Shown one piece after another: positions 1-8,130 of a DNA stretch of 64,000 nt (position 1 is the stretch's first letter; the number at the start of each line of letters is the position of its first letter). The notes under the pieces were generated by a model that was not told the DNA's origin, did no database searches, and saw nothing but the letters and a program-made list of their open reading frames with translations. The stretch lies in NCBI RefSeq assembly GCF_004364635.1, contig NZ_SOAX01000001.1, forward strand, positions 372,001-436,000, written 5' to 3'. The translations under genes and the position numbers were made by a program. The DNA comes from Halospina denitrificans (GTDB lineage: Bacteria; Pseudomonadota; Gammaproteobacteria; Pseudomonadales; Oleiphilaceae).

Positions 1-138
1 CGCGGAATCCCGGGCACTTTCGGTGGACCTGGTGGCGGTTTCCACGTTGTTGCTGTTCTCGGAGCCGGAGCCACTGAGGCAGGCACTCAGGGCGGGTACC
101 ATAAGGAGGACAATCAGGGCCTTGTTGAGGGGGAGCAT
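1..138 (-). CDS. Lipoprotein, N-terminal part (cut by window edge)
   Basis: Reading leftward from an ATG at 138, 46 codons stay open to the window edge. The start has a GAGGTG ribosome binding site about seven bases upstream. Residues 1-20 form a lipoprotein signal: a lysine at position 6, a hydrophobic stretch, and a lipobox LSAC with the acylated cysteine at residue 20. The part after the cysteine is polar and rich in Ser, Asn and Thr (SGSGSENSNN), as in a flexible linker. The mature domain lies outside the window, so no function can be given. It is divergent from the transglycosylase-like gene at 266. Confidence 0.7.
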   Translation of the reverse strand, partial: MLPLNKALIVLLMVPALSACLSGSGSENSNNVETATRSTESARDSA

Positions 139-265
139 GAAGCACCTCGTTGTTGTGTTATGTGGTTGTCCCCCGTAAACGGGGCAGTGTAACGAAACGT
201 TCCCGTTCAGTAACAAAACTGTATCCGCGCTTTCTGGGCGCGCTGAGTCATTCAAGGAGCTTTTA

Positions 266-937
266 TTGAATCTGTTCCACTGCCTTGGTGGAGGCACTGC
301 TGGCCGGCGATGGCTGTGGGCCCTGTTGGTGGGGCTGATGTTGATGGTTGCTGGCTGTTCCCTGTTCACGCCTTCGCCGCCCCGGGATCAGAGCAATATC
401 TGCGAGATCTTCCGCGAAGAGCCGCAGTGGTATGACTACGCCCGAGCCTCCGAAGAGAGGTGGGGTACGCCCATTGCCACCCAGATGGCCTTCGTGCAGC
501 GGGAGTCCTCGTTCCGCAGTCATGTACGCCCGCCCAGGCCCTGGATCTGGGGCATCATCCCCTGGTTCCGGTCCTCCTCCGCCTATGGGTATGCCCAGGC
601 ACAGGATCCGGTCTGGGGCGAGTATGAGGAGGACGCGGGTGGTCTTTTTGCGCGCCGCACCCACATGAAGCACGCCACGGACTTCATCGGCTGGTACAAC
701 CGGCGTACTCACGAGCGGCTGGGAATCGCGCTGTCCAATCCAGAACATCTGTATTTCGCCTATCATCAGGGACCGACGGGGTATCGGCGTGGGACTTACA
801 AGGGCAAGCCCGCCCTGAAGCGGTATGCGGCCAGTGTGCAAAGGAGAGCTTACGCCTATGACAACCAGCTCAAGCAGTGCGAGTCGGAATTCCGCTGTCG
901 TCGCTTCTACCAGTTCTGGCCCTTTTGCCAGAAGTGA
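266..937 (+). CDS. Lytic transglycosylase (SLT)-like lipoprotein
   Basis: A 223-residue predicted outer-membrane lipoprotein. It starts at a TTG preceded by AAGGAG at 255-260; the signal peptide ends in a VAGC lipobox (Cys31). The segment FVQRESSFRS near residues 76-85 looks like the catalytic-glutamate motif of soluble lytic transglycosylase domains (Glu followed by Ser), and SAYGYAQAQD matches the following substrate-cleft motif, where many relatives have GLMQ. A late YHQGPTGYRRG segment fits the family's G-Y-x-G region. If active it would cleave peptidoglycan glycan strands to anhydromuropeptides. It lies 90 bp upstream of a peptide-type ABC transporter operon on the same strand, so a role in murein turnover and uptake is possible but inferred. 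Confidence 0.65.
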   Translation: MNLFHCLGGGTAGRRWLWALLVGLMLMVAGCSLFTPSPPRDQSNICEIFREEPQWYDYARASEERWGTPIATQMAFVQRESSFRSHVRPPRPWIWGIIPWFRSSSAYGYAQAQDPVWGEYEEDAGGLFARRTHMKHATDFIGWYNRRTHERLGIALSNPEHLYFAYHQGPTGYRRGTYKGKPALKRYAASVQRRAYAYDNQLKQCESEFRCRRFYQFWPFCQK

Positions 938-1027
938 GACATTAACCGTGCGTGTGCGCTTTTACGGCGCCATGCAGTTCGTATAACCTGACGCGTCAAC
1001 AGATCATGACGTTGGAGTGCCGGGCCC

Positions 1028-3550
1028 GTGATAAAAAGAATCGCCTGGCTGCTGGCAGGGCTGATCCTTGGTGGGATTGTCCTTGTTGTGCTGATGGGCC
1101 AGGAAGACACCAGTGATACTGCGGATGACACCAGGGATGCCTCTGAGGTCGATGTGTCCGACCGCCGTGGCGCCCTGGTGGACGAGGTCGTTTTCACCCA
1201 GGAAACGGATGTGGGCAAGGTTGCCGGCCTGATCGAGCGGGGTAGCCACCAGGTTTTCGCCCAGGGGGTGACCAACACCACCACCTTCCATCGCCTGCAG
1301 GATTCCACCAAGGGCGACTATGAAACCGCCTACGGCTCCAATACGGAACTGACCCTGAATCCGGCCGAATTCGAGTCGGGCATCAACCCCTTCAGCAACC
1401 GCCGTATCCGCGAGGCCATGAACTGGCTGGTGAATCGCCGCCACGTGGCCGAGGAGATCTACGGCGGCATGGCGGTTCCCCGTTTTCTGCCCATGAACAC
1501 GGCCTTCCCGGACTACGCACGGCTCGCGGAAACCGCGCGGTCCCTGGAGCTCAAATATGGGTACAACCCTGAACGAGCCCGGGAGATCGTCGGCGAGGAG
1601 ATGGAAAAGTTGGGGGCAGAGCGTCGTGGGGGGAAATGGTACTACGACGGCGAACCGGTCACGCTCCGGATCCTGATCCGCACCGAGGATGCACGCAACC
1701 AGGTAGGGGATTACTTTGCCAACCTGATGGTCGACCTGGGCTTCGAGGTTCGCCGCCAGTATCGCACGGCGGAGGAAGCCTCGCGCATCTGGATTGCCAC
1801 GGACCCGGCTGCGGGCGAGTGGCATGTGTACACCGGGAGCTGGGTTTCAACGGCCATCAATCGGGATGTTTCCAGCAACCTGAGCTACTACTACACCAAC
1901 CGGGGGCGCCCGGATCCGCTCTGGCAGGCCTATGACCCAAGTGAAGAGCTGAACAGCATTGCCAAGCGGCTGGAGCGGCGGGACTACAGCAGCCTGGAGG
2001 AACGGCGCGATCTTATGGCCCGGGGCATGGAACTGGCCATGAAGGAGTCCTACCGGATCTGGCTGGTGGACCAGCTCAGCGTCATTCCGCGCGCGGCCAA
2101 CGTTTCACTGGCGGCGGACCTGGCCGGTGGTATCGCCGGCTCGCGACTTTGGCCCTATACGCTGCGGTACAAAGACAAAGTGGGCGGCAGCATGACCTTC
2201 GCCGCGCCCAGTATCCTGACCGAGCCCTGGAATCCGGTGGCGGGCAGCAACTGGCTGTTCGACACCATGATTACGCGCGCACTCAATGACCCACCGCTGG
2301 TGCCCGACCCCTACACCGGCCTTTATCGGCCCCAGCGCGTTGAAAGCGCCGAGGTCACCGTGAACGAGAACACCACGGTCAAGCGTACCCTTGACTGGGT
2401 GAGCCTGGAAACCAGCGAAAAAATCACGGTGCCGCCGGGGGCCTGGATCGGGTGGGACGCCAAGCGCAGTGACTTCAAGACGGTGGCGGATGCCCATCCG
2501 GAAGGGACCACCGCCCGTTCCCGGACCCGCATCACCTATGAGGAAGGCTTCCTGGACCGGCAATGGCATGATGGGACGGAAATGTCCCTGGCGGACCTGG
2601 TGCTGCCCTGGATCCTGATGTTTGCCCGCGCCGACGAGAACAGCCCCTTCTTTGATCCCGCCCATGTGCCGCGCTTCCGGGTGTTTGAGCAGTACTTCAA
2701 AGGCTGGCGGATCCTCGATCGGGACCCGCTGGTGATTGAGGTCTACAGTGACCAGGTCATGCCGGATGCCGAGACCATCGTGGCCCAGCAGGCGCTCTCG
2801 CCCCAGGCCTGGCACACCCTGGCGCTGGGGATGATGGCCGAGGAGGCGGGGGACCTGGCGTTTTCCTCCAATAAGGCGGACGCTGAGCGGATCGACTGGC
2901 TGAGCTTCGTCTCAGGGCCCAGCCTTGATGTGCTTAAACGCCACCTGGGGCGTGCGAGAGACAGGGAGTACCTTCCCTATGCCTCCGTCCTGGGGGATAT
3001 GATCGAGTCGGAGGAAGAGATTCCTTCCCGTTATCGGGCGCTTGCCGACTGGTACGAGCAGTACAATCATTTCTGGGTCGGGGACGGGCCCTTCTACCTG
3101 CACTCCGTGCATCCGGTGGAGAAGACCGTGGTGCTGCGCCGCAACGAGGATTTTCCGGACCCGGCCACCAAGTGGCTGGACTTCAGTGAGCCGGAAATCC
3201 CGGAGCTGGCCCTCAATGGCCCCATGATGGTGCGCCATGGCGAGTCCGCCCGTTTCTCGCTGGACATCACCTTCGGCGGCGAGCCCTACCCCAGGGAGGC
3301 CATTGAAAACGTGGAGTTCCTGCTTTTCGGTGGTGACGGGACCATGGAGAAAAAGGGTAAGGCGACCTACACCGATGGGGGGCGCTGGCAGGTTGAGCTC
3401 TCTGAATCCACTCTTGAATCATTGGGCGACGGAGCGAACAGCCTGGAAGTGGCGGTAACCTCGTCCCGGGTGGCACTGCCCGCCTTTGCCTCCCACGCCT
3501 TTGCCACGGTTCCCGAGGGCACAACGGTCATGGAGGCTGTCGATGAGTGA
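1028..3550 (+). CDS. ABC transporter family 5 substrate-binding protein, apparently circularly permuted
   Basis: An 840-residue periplasmic binding protein, membrane-anchored by residues 4-23, with no lipobox cysteine; GTG start. The usual family (SBP_bac_5) is about 500-550 residues. Here the order of blocks is unusual. Residues 50-140 (LVDEVVF, then NPFSNRRIREAMNWLVNR) match the middle of a normal family member. Residues 200-385 match its C-terminal part, and residues 387-709 match its N-terminal part (QWHDGTEMSLADLV at 512, then GDGPFYLHSVHP at 685). Residues 727-840 are a beta-rich tail, possibly Ig-like. It is the first gene of the operon and overlaps the next by 8 bp. The ligand is probably a peptide or muropeptide, but this is not shown by the sequence. 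Confidence 0.75.
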   Translation: MIKRIAWLLAGLILGGIVLVVLMGQEDTSDTADDTRDASEVDVSDRRGALVDEVVFTQETDVGKVAGLIERGSHQVFAQGVTNTTTFHRLQDSTKGDYETAYGSNTELTLNPAEFESGINPFSNRRIREAMNWLVNRRHVAEEIYGGMAVPRFLPMNTAFPDYARLAETARSLELKYGYNPERAREIVGEEMEKLGAERRGGKWYYDGEPVTLRILIRTEDARNQVGDYFANLMVDLGFEVRRQYRTAEEASRIWIATDPAAGEWHVYTGSWVSTAINRDVSSNLSYYYTNRGRPDPLWQAYDPSEELNSIAKRLERRDYSSLEERRDLMARGMELAMKESYRIWLVDQLSVIPRAANVSLAADLAGGIAGSRLWPYTLRYKDKVGGSMTFAAPSILTEPWNPVAGSNWLFDTMITRALNDPPLVPDPYTGLYRPQRVESAEVTVNENTTVKRTLDWVSLETSEKITVPPGAWIGWDAKRSDFKTVADAHPEGTTARSRTRITYEEGFLDRQWHDGTEMSLADLVLPWILMFARADENSPFFDPAHVPRFRVFEQYFKGWRILDRDPLVIEVYSDQVMPDAETIVAQQALSPQAWHTLALGMMAEEAGDLAFSSNKADAERIDWLSFVSGPSLDVLKRHLGRARDREYLPYASVLGDMIESEEEIPSRYRALADWYEQYNHFWVGDGPFYLHSVHPVEKTVVLRRNEDFPDPATKWLDFSEPEIPELALNGPMMVRHGESARFSLDITFGGEPYPREAIENVEFLLFGGDGTMEKKGKATYTDGGRWQVELSESTLESLGDGANSLEVAVTSSRVALPAFASHAFATVPEGTTVMEAVDE

Positions 3551-4655
3551 TGCCAATCTGCCCGCCGGCAGGGGTGCCGGTCCACTGCGTGATCTCCGGC
3601 GCCTGGCCTTCTTTACGCTCCGCCGGGTCCTGGCGCTGTTCGTGACCATACTGGTTGGCGTCTATCTCACCATCATCATCGCCAACATGGGCGGCAAGGT
3701 GGACGAGCTCCGCGAGCTCCAGATCCGCTCGACCATCTCCGAGGCCGTCCGCGCGGATCCGTCCTACCAGCAAATGGACTCAGAGGAACGCAACGCGCTG
3801 ATCCAGGAGCAGGTGCAGATGGAGATTGAGCGCCGCAACCTGGACGAGCCCTTTATCTGGCGCAGTTTCGACTACCTCGCCCAGGCCATACAGCTCGACC
3901 TGGGCCGGGCCGAGGAGATGCACAGTGATGCCGGCTCCCGGGATGTTTACGACATCATCGTTGAACGGCTGCCGGCGACACTGCTGCTGTTCGGCACCGC
4001 CAACCTTCTGGTGTTCTTCGTCTCCGTCTACGCGGCCCTGTACCTGTCACGACACTACGGCAGCCGCCTGGACAGGCTGGTTATCGGACTGGCACCCAGC
4101 TCGGCGGCGCCTGGCTGGTTCTACGGCATCTTCCTGATCCTGATTTTCGCGTTTATCATTCCCATACTGCCGGCCGGCGGCATGGTGGACATCCCGCCGC
4201 CGGAGAACGACTGGGCCTATGCCCGCAGCGTGCTGAGCCACATGGTGCTGCCGGTGATCGCCATGTTCATCTCGTCCATCTTCATTTCCATCTACTCCTG
4301 GCGGACCTTCTTCCTGATCCATTCCAGCGAGGACTATGTGGAAATGGCCCGGGCCAAGGGCCTGCCCGCCAACCTGATCCAGAGCCGCTACATACTGCGG
4401 CCCACGCTGGCACCCATCATCACCAACTTCCTGCTGATGCTGATCGGTCTCTGGAGCGGTGCCATCATCCTGGAGCAGGTGTTCAACTGGCCGGGGCTGG
4501 GAACGCTGCTGTTCCAGGCCATCGGGTACCGGGATACGCCCGTGATCATCGGCGGCGTGGTGATCTTTGCCTACCTGCTGGCGGTTACCGTGTTTATGCT
4601 CGATTTCCTCTACGCGATCCTGGATCCGCGTGTGCGCATTGAAGGAGGCCAGTAA
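3543..4655 (+). CDS. Peptide-type ABC transporter permease (OppB/DppB-like)
   Basis: A 370-residue inner-membrane permease. The ATG at 3543 was chosen because it overlaps the upstream stop by 8 bp and has GGAGG just upstream; an in-frame ATG at 3486 would lie inside the preceding gene. Residues 30-48 are the first membrane segment, followed by a charged periplasmic region (51-140) that includes the family segment NLDEPFIWRSFDYLAQAIQL. Further membrane segments follow, with the cytoplasmic EAA coupling loop at about 264-290 (DYVEMARAKGLPANLIQSRY). A typical relative has about 310 residues, so the first periplasmic loop is somewhat enlarged. It should pair with the permease at 4655 and the ATPases at 5983 and 6959. 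Confidence 0.88.
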   Translation: MSDANLPAGRGAGPLRDLRRLAFFTLRRVLALFVTILVGVYLTIIIANMGGKVDELRELQIRSTISEAVRADPSYQQMDSEERNALIQEQVQMEIERRNLDEPFIWRSFDYLAQAIQLDLGRAEEMHSDAGSRDVYDIIVERLPATLLLFGTANLLVFFVSVYAALYLSRHYGSRLDRLVIGLAPSSAAPGWFYGIFLILIFAFIIPILPAGGMVDIPPPENDWAYARSVLSHMVLPVIAMFISSIFISIYSWRTFFLIHSSEDYVEMARAKGLPANLIQSRYILRPTLAPIITNFLLMLIGLWSGAIILEQVFNWPGLGTLLFQAIGYRDTPVIIGGVVIFAYLLAVTVFMLDFLYAILDPRVRIEGGQ

Positions 4656-5986
4656 TGAATCGCTGGACGCAGGGATTCCGGGAGCTCAAGCGCTATCCCT
4701 CCGCACTGGGTGGCATGGCCATTATCCTGTTCCTGATCGCGCTGTCCTTCTACACCGTGATCACGATTCCCTATTCGGAGGCCCTGGAGCAGTGGCGCGG
4801 CGGGGATCACTGGCGAATGCACCCGGTCAATGCCTCGCCGCTCTGGACGGACCGGCTGACGGGTGGCGACAAACCTCAAACACAGGTGATCGAGAGTGAT
4901 GCCTCCGAGATTCGGGAAACGAGCTTTGAAGGCGGTAAACAGGTCCGCATCCCACTGGACTTCAGCTACAACAACGATGGCTTCCCCAGTGAACTCAACC
5001 TCTTCCTCGAACAGCGCCATAGCGGTCAGGAAGGCTTTGTCAGGCTGACCTGGCACCGGCCGGATGGTGAGACCATCAACCTGGGCGGCCAGCGGATTGG
5101 CGAGAAGGAGCGCGTCTCCATCTCCCAGAATTCCAGCCTGGAAGGTCGGCTGGGCATGGTTCCCCACGTAGGGCTGTTCGCGGGAGACAGTGATCCGGAA
5201 TCACCGCAGGCACGGCAGGGGCAGTACCGGCTGACCCTTGATGCCATCCTGTTTGACGAGAACGCCGAGCTGGAAGCGGACCTGGCTGTTTACGGCCGCG
5301 TCCATGGACTGGCAGGCACGGATTACCAGCGCCGGGACCTGATGCTGGCGCTGATGTGGGGCACCCCGGTGGCCCTGGCCTTTGGCCTTCTGGCCGCCGT
5401 GGGCACGACGGTCACTACACTGATCATCGCGGCCACCGGCGTCTGGTTCGGCGGCTGGGTGGACGCCATTATCCAGCGGCTGACCGAAGTGAACATGATC
5501 CTGCCCATGCTGCCGATACTGGTGATGGTGGGTACGCTCTACTCCACCAGCATCTGGCTGATGCTCGGGGTGGTGATTGCCCTGGGCATCTTCAGCGCCG
5601 GCATCAAGACCTACCGGGCCATGCTGCTGCCCATCCGCGAGGCCCCATACATTGAGGCGGCCCGGGCCTATGGCGCTGGCAGCGGGCGCATCATCATGCG
5701 CTACATGATCCCGCGCATCCTGCCGGTGCTGATCCCCACCTTCGTCACCCTGATTCCGACCTTCGTCTTCCTGGAGGCGTCGCTGGCGGTACTGGGGCTG
5801 GGTGATCCCGAGTTGCCCACCTGGGGCAAGGTGCTGAACGATGCCCAGGAGCAGAGCGCCCTCTATAACGGCTTCTACTACTGGGTGATCTCGCCGGCGG
5901 TACTGCTGATGCTGACGGGGCTGGGTTTCGCCATGTTCGGCTTCGCTCTTGACCGTGTATTCAACCCGAGGCTGAGGACGCAATGA
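4655..5986 (+). CDS. Peptide-type ABC transporter permease (OppC/DppC-like) with extra periplasmic domain
   Basis: A 443-residue permease whose ATG overlaps the previous stop by one base, with GAAGGAGG upstream. Residues 19-37 form the first membrane segment. Residues 66-212 form an inserted soluble, beta-rich domain absent from ordinary DppC proteins of about 300 residues. Family sequence resumes at LAGTDYQRRDLMLALMWGTP (219-238), the counterpart of the usual LGTDxLGRD motif. The EAA loop is EAPYIEAARAYGAGSGRI. The inserted domain faces the periplasm, so it could contact the large binding protein encoded upstream. The gene is translationally coupled to its ATPase through an ATGA overlap at 5983-5986. 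Confidence 0.86.
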   Translation: MNRWTQGFRELKRYPSALGGMAIILFLIALSFYTVITIPYSEALEQWRGGDHWRMHPVNASPLWTDRLTGGDKPQTQVIESDASEIRETSFEGGKQVRIPLDFSYNNDGFPSELNLFLEQRHSGQEGFVRLTWHRPDGETINLGGQRIGEKERVSISQNSSLEGRLGMVPHVGLFAGDSDPESPQARQGQYRLTLDAILFDENAELEADLAVYGRVHGLAGTDYQRRDLMLALMWGTPVALAFGLLAAVGTTVTTLIIAATGVWFGGWVDAIIQRLTEVNMILPMLPILVMVGTLYSTSIWLMLGVVIALGIFSAGIKTYRAMLLPIREAPYIEAARAYGAGSGRIIMRYMIPRILPVLIPTFVTLIPTFVFLEASLAVLGLGDPELPTWGKVLNDAQEQSALYNGFYYWVISPAVLLMLTGLGFAMFGFALDRVFNPRLRTQ

Positions 5987-6969
5987 CACAGAGCGCGGAC
6001 ACACTGCTCCAGGTCTCGGACCTGACCCTGCATTACCGTACCCGCCGGGGCACTGCCCGGGCCGTGGATGGCGTCAGCTTTGATCTGCGGCGCAATGAGG
6101 CCCTGGTGGTGCTGGGCGAGTCGGGTTCGGGTAAGAGCTCCCTGGCCAAGGCCCTGATGCGGCTGCTGCCGCGTAACATCGAGCGGTTCAGCGGTCAGGT
6201 TATGCTGGGCGATATGGACATCATGCAACTGGGTGACGAGGCTTTCCGCAAACAGGTCCAGTGGAACCGCATGGCGTTGGTGATGCAGGCGGCCATGAAC
6301 GCCCTCAATCCGGTGGTTCGCGTGGGTGAACAGGTGGCCGAGCCCCTGCGGGTGCACCGGGGGTGGTCGAAGGACAGGGCCATGGAGCGGGTGGCCGAGA
6401 CCTTCAGAAAGGTAGGTGTCTCCACAGACTTCCTCCAGCGCTACCCGTTCGAGCTTTCCGGTGGCATGCGCCAGCGGGTGGTCCTGGCTATGGCGCTGGT
6501 GACAGAGCCGGATGTGGTCATCCTGGACGAGCCCACCTCGGCGCTGGACGTGCTGACCCAGGCCAGCATCATGAACGTGCTCAAGCGCATCAAGCGCGAG
6601 GAAGGCACCAGTTTCATCCTGATCACCCACGATGTGGCCACCTCCAGCGAGCTGGCCGACCGGGTGGCGCTGATGTACGCGGGGCAGATCGTCGAGATCA
6701 GCGATGCGCGGGACTTCTTCCATTATCCGGCCCATCCCTACTCACAGATGCTCATGGACAGCGTGCCCCGTCTCCATCAGGCCGAGGCGCCGGGCTACAT
6801 CCCCGGCGAGCCGCCGGACCTGATCGACCCGCCGACGGGATGCCGTTTTGCGGACCGCTGCCCGTCGCGCTTCAGCAAGTGTTCCCAGGACCCGCCCGCG
6901 TTCAGCCCCGATGAGCGTCGCCGGGTGCGTTGCTGGCTGCATGAAGACGAGGTGGCCCGTGGAAGCTGA
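5983..6969 (+). CDS. ABC transporter ATP-binding protein (OppD/DppD-like)
   Basis: A 328-residue cytoplasmic ATPase. Walker A is GESGSGKSS at about residue 46; the ABC signature LSGGMRQR and Walker B VVILDEPTSALD follow. The C-terminal extension carries the four-cysteine-type oligopeptide-transporter motif (CRFADRCPSRFSKC), which in OppD/DppD proteins binds an iron-sulfur cluster. The start ATG overlaps the upstream stop as ATGA. With the next gene it forms the heterodimeric motor of the transporter. Confidence 0.9.
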   Translation: MTQSADTLLQVSDLTLHYRTRRGTARAVDGVSFDLRRNEALVVLGESGSGKSSLAKALMRLLPRNIERFSGQVMLGDMDIMQLGDEAFRKQVQWNRMALVMQAAMNALNPVVRVGEQVAEPLRVHRGWSKDRAMERVAETFRKVGVSTDFLQRYPFELSGGMRQRVVLAMALVTEPDVVILDEPTSALDVLTQASIMNVLKRIKREEGTSFILITHDVATSSELADRVALMYAGQIVEISDARDFFHYPAHPYSQMLMDSVPRLHQAEAPGYIPGEPPDLIDPPTGCRFADRCPSRFSKCSQDPPAFSPDERRRVRCWLHEDEVARGS

Positions 6970-7966
6970 ACAACAGAACGACATTCTGCTCAAAGCCAAT
7001 AACCTCCACACTTGGTTCGACCTGCGCCAGTGGGGCTTCCTGCGCATCGGGTCCGTGCGTGCCGTGGACGGTGTGGATTTCGAACTGGCCCGGGGCGAAG
7101 CCGTGGCATTCGTGGGGGAGAGCGGCTGTGGCAAGAGTACCCTGGCGCGCACGCTGCTCGGGCTGCACCGGCCCACCAGTGGCGATGTGACCTTTGATGG
7201 TCAGGAGCTGAGCACCCTCAAGGGCGAGGCCCGCCAGCAGTACCTGGCCAGCGTGGGTTATGTCCAGCAGGACCCCTTTGGTGCCCTGCCGCCGTTTATG
7301 GACGTGCGCCGGCTGCTGTCCGAACCGCTCATCATCCACGGCGTGAAGGACCGCGATACCCGGGAAAAGCGGATTCGCCAGGTGCTTGAGGAAGTGCGGC
7401 TGACCCAGGTGGACGAGATCCTGCCCAAGTTCCCGCACATGCTCAGTGGCGGGCAACAGCAGCGCGTTGTTATTGCCCGGGCCCTGCTTCTGGAACCTTC
7501 CATGCTGATTGCCGACGAACCGGTCTCCATGCTGGACGCCTCGGTGCGCGTGGAAATCCTGAACCTGCTGCGTAATATCCAGAAGCAGCGGAGCCTGACC
7601 CTGGCCTTTATTACCCACGACCTTTCCACCGTTCGCCATTACGCCGATCGCATCTTTGTGATGTACGCGGGTCGTATCGTGGAGCAGGCACCGGTGGAAA
7701 AGCTTCTGGACAGCCCGCAACATCCCTATACCCAGTCACTGCTCGCGGCGATCGCGGATGTGGATGCGGACAATGCCCTGGAGGAGCGTGACGTGCCCAG
7801 TGGGGAGCCACCGAGCCTGCTTAAGCCGCCTCAGGGCTGCCGGTTCCACCCGCGGTGCCCGAAAGCGATCGCAGGGACCTGCGACGTCAAGGATCCGCCC
7901 TTCTTCGAGCCCCAGACCGGCCACTTCTCGGCCTGCTGGCTCCATGACGAGGCGCATCGAGGCTGA
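6959..7966 (+). CDS. ABC transporter ATP-binding protein (OppF/DppF-like)
   Basis: A 335-residue ATPase partner of the OppD-like protein. Walker A is GESGCGKSTL, the signature is LSGGQQQRV and Walker B is MLIADEPVSMLD. The C-terminal cysteine motif is CRFHPRCPKAIAGTC. The chosen GTG at 6959 has GAGGTGG upstream and gives an 11-bp overlap with the previous gene; an ATG at 6941 is the alternative. Longer in-frame extensions would run deep into the upstream gene and are unlikely. Confidence 0.88.
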   Translation: MEAEQQNDILLKANNLHTWFDLRQWGFLRIGSVRAVDGVDFELARGEAVAFVGESGCGKSTLARTLLGLHRPTSGDVTFDGQELSTLKGEARQQYLASVGYVQQDPFGALPPFMDVRRLLSEPLIIHGVKDRDTREKRIRQVLEEVRLTQVDEILPKFPHMLSGGQQQRVVIARALLLEPSMLIADEPVSMLDASVRVEILNLLRNIQKQRSLTLAFITHDLSTVRHYADRIFVMYAGRIVEQAPVEKLLDSPQHPYTQSLLAAIADVDADNALEERDVPSGEPPSLLKPPQGCRFHPRCPKAIAGTCDVKDPPFFEPQTGHFSACWLHDEAHRG

Positions 7967-7968
7967 GC

Positions 7969-8130
7969 ATGCGCACCCTGGGCCTTCTGTTGATGCTATC
8001 CGCCCTGGCCATGCTGATGGCGATGGTCGTGGGGACCATCGACCCAGAACTCTGGCAATCCTTGCTCAGCTACGGGCTTCTATTCGCCGGCGTATTCTGT
8101 TTTACCGCAGGTGTGATCAGGAACCACTAA
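7969..8130 (+). CDS. Small two-helix membrane protein, 53 residues
   Basis: An open frame from ATG at 7969 to TAA at 8130 begins two bases after the stop of the ATPase gene. It encodes 53 residues that are almost wholly hydrophobic. The first helix (about 4-22) starts MRTLGLLLMLSALAMLMAMV, and a second helix (about 32-49) starts near LLSYGLLFAGVF. A GAGG lies about ten bases upstream. Its position as the last cistron of the ABC transporter operon suggests a small accessory subunit, but I do not recognise a family. It ends directly against the stop of the convergent symporter gene, with no space for a terminator. Confidence 0.6.
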   Translation: MRTLGLLLMLSALAMLMAMVVGTIDPELWQSLLSYGLLFAGVFCFTAGVIRNH

